A DNA stretch of 64,000 nt, taken from assembly GCF_049651205.1 (NCBI RefSeq), contig NZ_JBASBR010000007.1, forward strand, positions 1 through 64,000, read 5' to 3'. The notes beneath the pieces are model-generated. The model saw nothing but the letters and a program-made list of their open reading frames with translations. It had not been told where the DNA came from and did not search any database. Shown piece after piece: positions 51,739-59,552 of this stretch (position 1 is the stretch's first letter; each line of letters starts with the position of its first letter). The translations under genes and the position numbers were made by a program. The stretch comes from Castellaniella sp049651205. GTDB lineage: Bacteria > Pseudomonadota > Gammaproteobacteria > Burkholderiales > Burkholderiaceae_B.

Positions 51739-53053
51739 CGCTATTTTGTATCCCCTTGAGATCGAATCGTTGGATCTTGAAGGGCGAGGGATTGCCCACC
51801 ACGAGGGCAAAGTTGTCTTTGTTGAGGGCGCGTTGCCTTCCGAGCGAGTACTGGCACGCATCACCCGACGCAAGCCTTCGTTTGACAAGGCCCGCATCGA
51901 GCGCGTGCTGCGGCCGTCTTCTCAAAGAACCACGCCGCCATGCCCGCACTTTGGCGTGTGCGGTGGTTGTGCCGTGCAACACCTCGAGCCTGCTGCGCAA
52001 TTGGCCATCAAACAGCGCGCCCTCGAAGACGCACTGCAGCACATCGGCAAGGTGAAGCCCCAGCAGATCCTGCCTGCCCTGCAAGGGCCTGCTTGGGGCT
52101 ACCGCTACCGTGCCCGTTTGTCGGTGCGTTACGTCGCCAAGAAAGGCGGCGTACTGGTGGGATTTCGCGAGCGTGGCCGCAGCTACGTCGCAGACATGCG
52201 CGAATGCCGGGTATTGCCCCCGCACGTCTCCCAGCTGTTGATGCCACTACGCAGCCTGGTGCAAGGTTTGTCTCGCCCCGATCGTATCCCTCAAATCGAA
52301 GTGGCTGTGGGCGACGAGGCCACGGTGCTGTGCCTGCGCCATATGGAGGCCCTGACCGACAGCGATATTGCGCACTTGCACCAGTTTGCGATCAAACACA
52401 ATATTATCTGGTGGCTGCAGCCCAAGGGGCCCGAAACCGCCCATCCATTAAACCCGGATGATATCGATGCACTGGCCTATGCGTTGCCAGCGTACGGTTT
52501 ACGTATGCACTATCGCCCCGCCGATTTCACGCAGGTTAACCCTGCCATCAATCAGGCCCTGATCTCCCGTGCCTTGGCCTTGTTGCAACTTCAGCCCACT
52601 GATCGGGTAGCCGATTTGTTTTGCGGGCTGGGTAACTTCAGCTTGCCTCTCGCCACGCAGGTGCGTGAGGTTCTGGGTATCGAAGGCAGCTCAACCCTGG
52701 TGGCACGCGCCCGCCAGGACGCAGCGCGACAAGGCCTGGAAAACCGCGCCCGGTTTACCGAGCTCAACCTTTTTGAGGTGGACGACAACTGGCTGCGCGG
52801 GCTTGGCCACTTTGACGCAATGCTGATAGACCCACCGCGCGAGGGTGCCATGGCACTGGTGGAAGCCCTGGCCACCCTGACGCCGTCCGAGCGGCCGCGC
52901 CGGGTGGTGTATGTGTCATGCAATCCGGCCACGCTGGCTCGCGATGCCGGCATCCTGCACCATCAGGGCGGCTGGCGGCTGGCTGCCGCCGGCGCCGTCA
53001 ATATGTTTCCACATACAGCGCATGTAGAGTCGATTGCAGTTTTTGAGCCTTAA
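51731..53053 (+). CDS. rlmD: 23S rRNA (uracil1939-C5)-methyltransferase RlmD
   Basis: 440 residues from ATG 51731. It has an N-terminal TRAM domain, then a [4Fe-4S] cluster region (PPCPHFGVCGGCAVQHL plus the later MRECRVL cysteine), VADLFCGLGNFSLPLA (SAM-binding), MLIDPPREG and VYVSCNPATLARD with the catalytic Cys. It methylates U1939 of 23S rRNA. It ends the surE-pcm-nlpD-exonuclease-rlmD operon and converges on argH with a 13-bp gap. Confidence 0.95.
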   Translation: MPDAILYPLEIESLDLEGRGIAHHEGKVVFVEGALPSERVLARITRRKPSFDKARIERVLRPSSQRTTPPCPHFGVCGGCAVQHLEPAAQLAIKQRALEDALQHIGKVKPQQILPALQGPAWGYRYRARLSVRYVAKKGGVLVGFRERGRSYVADMRECRVLPPHVSQLLMPLRSLVQGLSRPDRIPQIEVAVGDEATVLCLRHMEALTDSDIAHLHQFAIKHNIIWWLQPKGPETAHPLNPDDIDALAYALPAYGLRMHYRPADFTQVNPAINQALISRALALLQLQPTDRVADLFCGLGNFSLPLATQVREVLGIEGSSTLVARARQDAARQGLENRARFTELNLFEVDDNWLRGLGHFDAMLIDPPREGAMALVEALATLTPSERPRRVVYVSCNPATLARDAGILHHQGGWRLAAAGAVNMFPHTAHVESIAVFEP

Positions 53054-53066
53054 ATCAATCGGGCCA

Positions 53067-54494
53067 TCAATCCGGCAGGGCCTGGCCTTTGCCATCCAGA
53101 ATACGCTGCGCCTCGATGCGGACACGCTCGGGGGCAGTGCCACCGATGTGCTTGCGAGCCGCCACGGAGCCTTCCAGCGTCAGCACTTCAAAGACGTCGT
53201 CACCGATGGACGCGTGAAAGCCCTGAAGCTCGGCCAATGAAAGATCAGCCAGATCGCAGCCGCGTTGTTCGCAAGAACGTACGGCTAGCGCCACGGTTTC
53301 GTGGGCATCCCTGAAAGGCACCCCACGTTTGACCAGATAATCTGCCAGATCGGTGGCCGTCGCATAGCCCTGCAGGGCGGCTGCACGCATGTTGTCGGCC
53401 TTGACCTGCACGCCACTCATCATGTCCACAAAGATTGTCAGCGTGTCGCGAACCGTGTCTGCCGTATCAAACAGACCCTCTTTGTCTTCCTGATTGTCCT
53501 TGTTATAGGCTAGCGGCTGGCCCTTCATCAGAGTAAACAAGGCCATCAGATGGCCATATACACGGCCGGTTTTACCGCGAGCCAGTTCGGGCACATCGGG
53601 GTTTTTCTTTTGCGGCATGATCGAGCTGCCGGTACAGAAGCGGTCGGCCAACACAATGAAACCCACTCGGGGGCTCATCCACAAGACGAGTTCTTCAGAC
53701 AGGCGCGAGATGTGCATCATGATGAGTGCGGATGCCGAACAGAACTCGATGGCGAAATCGCGATCGGACACTGCATCCAGAGAATTGCGGCAGACGTCAT
53801 CAAACCCGAGGGTACGGGCGACACGTTCACGATCGATGGGATAGCTGGTGCCCGCCAAGGCGGCAGCGCCCAGGGGCAGGCGATTGGTTCGTCGTCGGCA
53901 GTCGGTCAGGCGCTCGGCATCACGGCCAAACATCTCGGCATAGGCCAGCAGATGATGCCCAAAGGTAACCGGCTGAGCCACTTGCAAATGGGTAAAACCC
54001 GGCAAAATGGTATCTGCGTGCTCGAGCGCCAGTGAAGCCAGCCGTTGACGCAGCTGTTGAAGCAGATCCAGCGCCTGATCAATCTGATCTCGCAGCCAAA
54101 GGCGGATATCCGTGGCTACCTGATCATTACGCGAACGGCCCGTGTGCAAGCGTTTACCTGCATCTCCGATGAGTTCGACCAGGCGTTTTTCGATGTTGAG
54201 GTGAACGTCCTCGAGATCGAGCGACCATTGCAGCTGGTGATTCTGGATTTCTTGCAGGATCTGCGCCATGCCTCGCTGGATGTCGGCGAGGTCGGCGGCA
54301 CTGATCACACCAACGGCAGCCAGCATATCGGCATGGGCTAGAGAGCCCTGAATATCAAAGACTGCCATACGCTGGTCGAAATTGACCGAACCGGTATAGC
54401 GCTTGACCAGATCGGACACAGGCTCTGAGAAGCGCGCGGACCAGGCTTGGGATTTGTTATCGAACTGATTGTGGGGAGACGTGGTATTGGGCAT
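53067..54494 (-). CDS. argH: Argininosuccinate lyase
   Basis: 475 residues from ATG 54494; the open frame extends further, but this start fits family length. Signature GSSIMPQKKNPDVPELARGKTGRVYG in pieces, TGRSRNDQVATDIRLWLRD, and TVLPGFTHLQ-like ILPGFTHLQVAQPVTFG. It splits argininosuccinate into arginine and fumarate. It is divergent from glnB across 67 bp, a sensible pairing of arginine synthesis and nitrogen sensing. Confidence 0.97.
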   Translation of the reverse strand: MPNTTSPHNQFDNKSQAWSARFSEPVSDLVKRYTGSVNFDQRMAVFDIQGSLAHADMLAAVGVISAADLADIQRGMAQILQEIQNHQLQWSLDLEDVHLNIEKRLVELIGDAGKRLHTGRSRNDQVATDIRLWLRDQIDQALDLLQQLRQRLASLALEHADTILPGFTHLQVAQPVTFGHHLLAYAEMFGRDAERLTDCRRRTNRLPLGAAALAGTSYPIDRERVARTLGFDDVCRNSLDAVSDRDFAIEFCSASALIMMHISRLSEELVLWMSPRVGFIVLADRFCTGSSIMPQKKNPDVPELARGKTGRVYGHLMALFTLMKGQPLAYNKDNQEDKEGLFDTADTVRDTLTIFVDMMSGVQVKADNMRAAALQGYATATDLADYLVKRGVPFRDAHETVALAVRSCEQRGCDLADLSLAELQGFHASIGDDVFEVLTLEGSVAARKHIGGTAPERVRIEAQRILDGKGQALPD

Positions 54495-54576
54495 AGTGCT
54501 GAAATTATAGAGGACACAGACCTGCGCTATATTAAAAGCTTTTAAGCGGAACTCCGAAACCATGGCGCAGCCCGAT

Positions 54577-54915
54577 ATGAAGCAGATCACAGCGATCGTC
54601 AAGCCGTTCAAACTCGACGAGGTTCGCGAAGCCCTGTCCGATCTCAACGTCAACGGCCTGACCGTCACCGAAGTAAAAGGCTTTGGCCGGCAAAAAGGAC
54701 ATACCGAGCTCTATCGCGGCGCCGAGTACGTCGTGGACTTTTTGCCCAAGATTCGTATCGACGTCGTGGTTGCCCAAGATCAGGTCGAGGGCGTGATCGA
54801 TGCCATTATTCGGGCGGCTCGCACCGGCAAAATTGGTGATGGCAAAATTTTTGTCACGCCTGTCGAGCAAGCCATCCGGATCCGTACGGGTGAAACAGGG
54901 GTTGAGGCACTTTGA
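54577..54915 (+). CDS. glnB: Nitrogen regulatory protein P-II
   Basis: 112 residues from ATG 54577, the standard length; ATG 54562 would add five residues and has slightly better spacing to a GCGGAAC ribosome site, so the start is uncertain. The T-loop GHTELYRGAEYVVDFLPK carries the uridylylated Tyr51. VVVAQDQVEGVIDAI and TGKIGDGKIFV complete the fold. P-II senses 2-oxoglutarate and energy and controls glutamine synthetase and NtrB. It overlaps rluF by one base. Confidence 0.97.
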   Translation: MKQITAIVKPFKLDEVREALSDLNVNGLTVTEVKGFGRQKGHTELYRGAEYVVDFLPKIRIDVVVAQDQVEGVIDAIIRAARTGKIGDGKIFVTPVEQAIRIRTGETGVEAL

Positions 54916-55646
54916 TGGAACCCGTCCGCATTTCCAAGCTGATGGCCCAGCGTGGCTTGTGTTCGCGCCGTGAAGCAGATGCCTATATCGAGCACGGCTG
55001 GGTGCGTGTCAATGGCCAGATCGTGCAAGAACTTGGCACTAAGGCCCTGCCCAATGCCAAGATCACGCTGGAGCGCCAAGCGGCCAAACAGCAAACCGAC
55101 AAAATCACCGTCATCCTGAACAAGCCCGTGGGCTACGTCTCCCATCAGGCGGATCAGGGCTATCGGCTGGCGGTCTCCCTGATAAGGGCCGACACGCAAT
55201 ATCACGCCGGCCGCGGCCGGAAAGTCTTTGAGCCTAGCCATGTCCGCGGGCTTGCCCCCGCAGGGCGGCTGGATATCGATTCTCAAGGCCTGCTGGTGCT
55301 CACCCAGGACGGCCGGATCGCTCGCCAGCTGATCGGGGACGATTCCTCGCTTGAAAAAGAATATCTGGTACGCGTCTCAGGCCGCTTATCGAGTAACGGC
55401 CTGGCCTTGCTGAACCACGGCCTGATGCTGGATGGGCATGCCCTGCGTCCGGCAAAGGTTCATTGGCAAAACGAAGACCAGCTGCATTTCACGCTACACG
55501 AGGGCCGCAAGCGGCAGATACGCCGCATGTGCGAGCAAGTGGGCCTGAAGGTGGTGGGGCTGAAGCGTGTACGCATGGGGCAGGTGGTGTTGGGCGACCT
55601 GCCCGTCGGGCAATGGCGCTACTTGCGCGATGGCGAGCGCTTCTGA
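54915..55646 (+). CDS. rluF: 23S rRNA pseudouridine synthase RluF/RluB-type
   Basis: 243 residues from ATG 54915, which overlaps the glnB stop. An S4 domain (RISKLMAQRGLCSRREADAYI) precedes the RsuA/RluB catalytic domain: LNKPVGYVSHQ, PAGRLDIDSQGLLVLTQDG (catalytic Asp), LEKEYLVRV and EGRKRQIRRMCEQVGL. RluF modifies U2604 of 23S rRNA; the subfamily call is moderate. Its 3' end overlaps rlmJ on the other strand by 28 bp. Confidence 0.88.
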   Translation: MEPVRISKLMAQRGLCSRREADAYIEHGWVRVNGQIVQELGTKALPNAKITLERQAAKQQTDKITVILNKPVGYVSHQADQGYRLAVSLIRADTQYHAGRGRKVFEPSHVRGLAPAGRLDIDSQGLLVLTQDGRIARQLIGDDSSLEKEYLVRVSGRLSSNGLALLNHGLMLDGHALRPAKVHWQNEDQLHFTLHEGRKRQIRRMCEQVGLKVVGLKRVRMGQVVLGDLPVGQWRYLRDGERF

Positions 55647-56539
55647 CGCATAGAAGGCCGATGTCCCACTGCGTCTGGCGTAGGCATCTGGCCACTGTGT
55701 ACAAGGCTGAACCGGGCCTGATCATCCTGTGCCAGGATGTTCTTTAACCAGGGCAGGGACGCTTCAAGACCAGCTTGAAGCGTCCAGGGCGGGTTAACAA
55801 CAAACATGCCACTGCCGTGCAAGCCCAGCCCATCGGCCGAGGGCTTGTGTACGGTCAGGCTGGCATTTAGCCAGTTGCCCGGCAGTCGCTCTAAAGAGCG
55901 CACCATCTCGTGAGCCTGCACCCGCTGTACCAGCGGATACCACACTGCAAAGCAGCCCGTCGCAAAACGCTGCAGGCCGTCTCGCACTGCCTGCAAGGTA
56001 GCCCGGTAATCCTGTTTGTCTTCGTAAGATGGGTCTATCAACACCAGCCCGCGCCTCGAAGGTGGTGGCAGCAGGCGCTTCAGGCCCTGAAAGCCATCTT
56101 CACGCGCCACTGCCACTTGCCGTGGGGAGGCGCGCATGCGCTTGCGCAAGGTGTCTTCGAGTACCTGCCCCTCGGTGGGGTGCAATTCAAACAGCCGCAA
56201 GCGATCCTGCAAGCGCATCGCCTGCAAGGCCAGGCTGGGTGAGCCGGGATACACATTAGCCACACCGTCTGGGTTGAACGCTTGCACGGCTTCCAGATAG
56301 TGTTGCACCATCTCAGGCGCGTCTGGTGCACCCAGCAAGCGATCCAGGCCATCACTGACCTCGCCACTTTGGCCGGCCCATTCGCCATCCAGCGCATATA
56401 GTCCCGCCCCGGCGTGGGTATCGATCACCCAGTACGGCGTGTCTTTTTGGTTCAGATATTCGAGTATCTGCACCAAAATGGTGTGTTTGAGAACGTCGGC
56501 ATGATTGCCGGCATGAAACGCGTGTCGATAGCTGAACAT
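55619..56539 (-). CDS. rlmJ: 23S rRNA (adenine2030-N6)-methyltransferase RlmJ
   Basis: 306 residues: MFSYRHAFHAGNHADVLKHTI, YWVIDTHAGAGLYAL (SAM-binding), YPGSPSLALQAMR and LVLIDPSYEDKQDY (the DPPY-like motif). It methylates A2030 of 23S rRNA. The C-terminal 25 or so residues are basic (RPSMRQKRSPSRK) and overlap rluF. It lies 9 bp after the ugpQ stop on the same strand. Confidence 0.95.
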   Translation of the reverse strand: MFSYRHAFHAGNHADVLKHTILVQILEYLNQKDTPYWVIDTHAGAGLYALDGEWAGQSGEVSDGLDRLLGAPDAPEMVQHYLEAVQAFNPDGVANVYPGSPSLALQAMRLQDRLRLFELHPTEGQVLEDTLRKRMRASPRQVAVAREDGFQGLKRLLPPPSRRGLVLIDPSYEDKQDYRATLQAVRDGLQRFATGCFAVWYPLVQRVQAHEMVRSLERLPGNWLNASLTVHKPSADGLGLHGSGMFVVNPPWTLQAGLEASLPWLKNILAQDDQARFSLVHSGQMPTPDAVGHRPSMRQKRSPSRK

Positions 56540-56548
56540 CCGCTGCCT

Positions 56549-57313
56549 TTAAGGGGTTTGGCCGAAATCGGCCGGGCGTATCTGCGCCAGCTGATCGGTA
56601 AAAATTGCGTGACACCCCGATTGCAGCAATTGCCTGGCCTGGGCGACATCATTTACCGTCCAGATTGCCAGGGTGGCACCTTGGCCGAGAATCTCTTGTA
56701 TCACAGCCGGCTCGGCATAAGTAGCATCAATATTGACACCTATACAGCCCAGCCTCAGTTGACGGGCTCGCCAGTCGGTGGGGACAGGCCCCTCGATGAG
56801 CAGGGCACGCGGCAAATCCGGGGCCGCCGTACGAGCGGCCTCGAGGGCAACTTCTGAAAAAGAAGACAACAAAGGGGGAAGCGCAGCTTGTGCCCACAAG
56901 GTACGTGCCGCGGCAGCTACTGCCAGGCCCGTTTGATGCTCATGGCCGGTGGTCGGCTTGATCTCGATATTGCTGTGGATCCCCTGCGCCTGGGTGTAGC
57001 GCGCCACGGCACTGAGGGTAGAGGCAGGCTCGCCAGCGAAGCCCGCGTCGTACCAGGCACCAAAATCATGCTCGGACAGCGCTTTCCAGCTGAGTTCGGA
57101 AGCCAGGCCCGTACCACTGGAAGTACGATCGATGCGATCATCGTGCAACAGGAACAACACCCCATCTTCGCTGAGCTTCACATCGTATTCAACCATCCGG
57201 TAGCCCCAGGCATGGCCCGTGCGCATTGCCGCCAGCGTGTTTTCGGGTGCGAGACGGCCACCACCCCGATGGGCAATCAGACGGGGCCAGGGCCAAACAG
57301 AGTGAGCGGTCAT
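56549..57313 (-). CDS. ugpQ: Glycerophosphodiester phosphodiesterase (cytoplasmic)
   Basis: 254 residues: LIAHRGGGRLAPENTLAAM (catalytic His and metal site), EYDVKLSEDGVLFLLHDDRIDRT (metal-binding Glu-Asp and second His), NIEIKPT. No signal peptide, so it resembles cytoplasmic UgpQ rather than periplasmic GlpQ. It yields glycerol 3-phosphate from lipid-derived diesters. It is followed by rlmJ. Confidence 0.95.
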   Translation of the reverse strand: MTAHSVWPWPRLIAHRGGGRLAPENTLAAMRTGHAWGYRMVEYDVKLSEDGVLFLLHDDRIDRTSSGTGLASELSWKALSEHDFGAWYDAGFAGEPASTLSAVARYTQAQGIHSNIEIKPTTGHEHQTGLAVAAAARTLWAQAALPPLLSSFSEVALEAARTAAPDLPRALLIEGPVPTDWRARQLRLGCIGVNIDATYAEPAVIQEILGQGATLAIWTVNDVAQARQLLQSGCHAIFTDQLAQIRPADFGQTP

Positions 57314-57448
57314 GAAGAAGCTACGCCAAAAGGCGCCTCGGGGAAAATGAGCTCCATTTTAACGGTTTGCAGGGCGGCTCAGCATGCCCGTGCCTCACGG
57401 TGTTAAACTGCGTGGCATTTACGGCTGTCGGTTCGACCAGCCGGCAGG

Positions 57449-57470
57449 GGCGATTGTGATCGCCTTTTTT
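57449..57470 (+). terminator. Intrinsic terminator 52 bp before ppiD
   Basis: GGCGAT (57449-57454), loop TGTG and ATCGCC (57459-57464) are followed by six Ts. A second hairpin, CGGCTG/CAGCCG (57422-57443), lies just upstream. No plus-strand gene ends here, so this may end a small RNA or act as an attenuator in the ppiD leader. Confidence 0.7.
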
Positions 57471-57521
57471 GTTTCAAGTGCCTGGTTTGGATGCCAGCCC
57501 TACTCAGCAGGACCTTCGCCC

Positions 57522-59480
57522 ATGTTCGATTTTATTCGCACGCACCAGCGTTTGATGCAGTTGATCCTTCTGATCCTAGTGGTGCCTTCGTTTGTATTTC
57601 TTGGCATCAGCGGATATTCGTTTGTAACCGCCGATACTGCCATTGCGGAAATCGGCAAATTATCAGTTACCAAGCAGGAATTCACCCAGGCGCAACGCAA
57701 TCAGTTGCAGCAGATGCAAGAAAGCAGCCAGGGTCGCTTTGATCCGGCCTTGCTGGACAATCCAGAATCCCGCCAGGCGCTATTGGATCAGTTGATCAAT
57801 CGCAAGGTTCAAATCGTGCTGGCCACTGATGAACACTTCAGTGTGTCCGATAATGCGTTGCGTCGCGCAATTGCCGCCATGCCGCAGGTGCAGGTGGATG
57901 GACAGTTTTCCGCGGACCGCTACCACGAAGTACTGGCGTCTATCGGCATGAGCCCGCGCGACTTCGAAGACAGCCAGCGTGCCGAACTGGCCCTGGATAC
58001 TGTCCTGGGGCCTGTACGCGACACCGCAGCCTTGCCTGCACCTGTGCTCGATTCCATCAAGCAAGCCCTCACTGAAGAGCGCACCGTGCGCCTTAAAGTG
58101 TTTCTGGCCAAGGATCACGAGCAGTCGGTGCAGATTTCTGCCGAAGATATTCAGGCCTGGTACGACAAGCATCAAGACGATCTCCGTTTGCCGGAGCAAG
58201 TGACTGCCAGCTATATCGTGCTGGATGAAGCGGCTGCCGTGGCCAGCGTGGCCAGCGTCTCCGATACACAGCTGAAAGACTACTACGAGCAAAACAAGGC
58301 ACGTTACGTTGTCCCGGCGCGCTACAACGTCAGCCATATCCTTGTAAAGCTGCCGGCAGGTGCTTCGGATGAAGCCAGCAAGGCTGCGCTCAGCCGCGCC
58401 GAAGACATCAGCCAGCGTGCCAAGGCCGACCCCAGCCAGTTTGCCGAGCTTGCCCGCAAAGAGTCTCAGGACGCAGGAACCGCCCGTGATGGCGGCAAAC
58501 TCGGTTGGATTCAGCGCGGCACTTTGCCCCTGGCCATGGAGCAGGCAGTCTTCGCACTCAAGCAGGGTGAGATCTCCGAGCCCGTCAAAGGGCCGGATGG
58601 TTATCACATCTTTATGGCCAACCAGGTTGAACCCGAAAAAGGCGAAACCTTTGACGAAGCGCGCAGCAAGGTAGAGACCGAAGTGCGCCGTCAGTTGGCG
58701 GCCGACCGCTTTGCCGATATGGCCACCAAGCTCACCAGCCTGGTGTACGACAATCCCACCAGCCTCGAGCCTGCCGCCAAAGAGCTGGGCTTGCAACTGC
58801 GTTCTGCCACTGGTATTGCACGTGATCGCCTGCTAAGCAAGGACGAAGCCGGCCCCGGTTCGGCCACAGCCAGTGATGATGCGGCTGTTCTGGGCGATGT
58901 TCGGGTGCGCCAGGCACTATTTAGCCGCCAGGTGCTTGGCGACAAACAAAACTCGGGGGTGATAGAAATTTCACCGGATACCATGGTGGTGGTGCGCGTC
59001 AAGCAAGTCACCCCTTCGCATGTGCCCGAACTGGATAAGGTTAAAGATCATATCCGCACACAACTAACCAACCAGCAGGCACAGGCGGCGGCGGTTGCCG
59101 AAGGCAAAAAGGCCTTATCGGCATTGCAAGCTGATACCGGCTCTGCAGAAGGCTTCCAGGATGCCATCACCATCAGCCGTCTGGATTCTGCGGGCCTTGG
59201 CAAATCTGTGCTGGATACCGCATTTTCTGTATCGCAAGATAAATTGCCGGCGTTTGGCGGGGTTACACTGCCGGATGCCTACGCGATTGTTCAGGTGGAT
59301 GCGGTTAAACCCGGCACCACCGACAAGCCCGCTCTGGACGGCCTGGCTGCCCAGCTGGGGCGCGTATGGGGTGAGATTGAGCAACAAGCCCTGATGGTTG
59401 ATTTGCGTAAAGCGCTTAATGTAAAAATCACCGAAGAAGGCAAGGCCCTGATCCAGAACGGCGACAGCGGCAGCAACTAA
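57522..59480 (+). CDS. ppiD: Periplasmic peptidyl-prolyl isomerase PpiD
   Basis: 652 residues from ATG 57522; an in-frame ATG at 57384 would run through the terminator hairpin and is rejected. One membrane anchor (LMQLILLILVVPSFVFLGISG), a SurA-like N domain, and a parvulin domain (ARYNVSHILVKL ... GGKLGWIQRGTLPLAMEQAVFALKQGEIS, about 265-365). It is an inner-membrane chaperone at the translocon exit. In many relatives it follows hupB and tRNA genes, not seen here. Confidence 0.95.
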   Translation: MFDFIRTHQRLMQLILLILVVPSFVFLGISGYSFVTADTAIAEIGKLSVTKQEFTQAQRNQLQQMQESSQGRFDPALLDNPESRQALLDQLINRKVQIVLATDEHFSVSDNALRRAIAAMPQVQVDGQFSADRYHEVLASIGMSPRDFEDSQRAELALDTVLGPVRDTAALPAPVLDSIKQALTEERTVRLKVFLAKDHEQSVQISAEDIQAWYDKHQDDLRLPEQVTASYIVLDEAAAVASVASVSDTQLKDYYEQNKARYVVPARYNVSHILVKLPAGASDEASKAALSRAEDISQRAKADPSQFAELARKESQDAGTARDGGKLGWIQRGTLPLAMEQAVFALKQGEISEPVKGPDGYHIFMANQVEPEKGETFDEARSKVETEVRRQLAADRFADMATKLTSLVYDNPTSLEPAAKELGLQLRSATGIARDRLLSKDEAGPGSATASDDAAVLGDVRVRQALFSRQVLGDKQNSGVIEISPDTMVVVRVKQVTPSHVPELDKVKDHIRTQLTNQQAQAAAVAEGKKALSALQADTGSAEGFQDAITISRLDSAGLGKSVLDTAFSVSQDKLPAFGGVTLPDAYAIVQVDAVKPGTTDKPALDGLAAQLGRVWGEIEQQALMVDLRKALNVKITEEGKALIQNGDSGSN

Positions 59481-59489
59481 GCATTACTC

Positions 59490-59550
59490 ATCCGCCTGGC
59501 GTCTTCACAGACACGGGCGGATCGACCGCTTGGGGTTTTCTACCCCAAGC
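59490..59550. terminator. Two hairpins between convergent ppiD and spoT
   Basis: ATCCGCC (59490-59496) pairs with GGCGGAT (59516-59522), with GTC/GAC inside; GCTTGGGG (59528-59535) pairs with CCCCAAGC (59543-59550), loop TTTTCTA. Both lie in the 72-bp gap between the stop codons, so they can serve both strands. T runs are short. Confidence 0.6.
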
Positions 59551-59552
59551 AA

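Noticed and set aside
57422..57443. GGTTCGACC, possible tRNA remnant before ppiD
   Set aside because: The stem folds as a simple hairpin, and no tRNA cloverleaf can be drawn; tRNAs are expected here in relatives but are absent.
57780..58796. 338-codon minus-strand open frame
   Set aside because: Antisense to ppiD, whose parvulin domain is clear.
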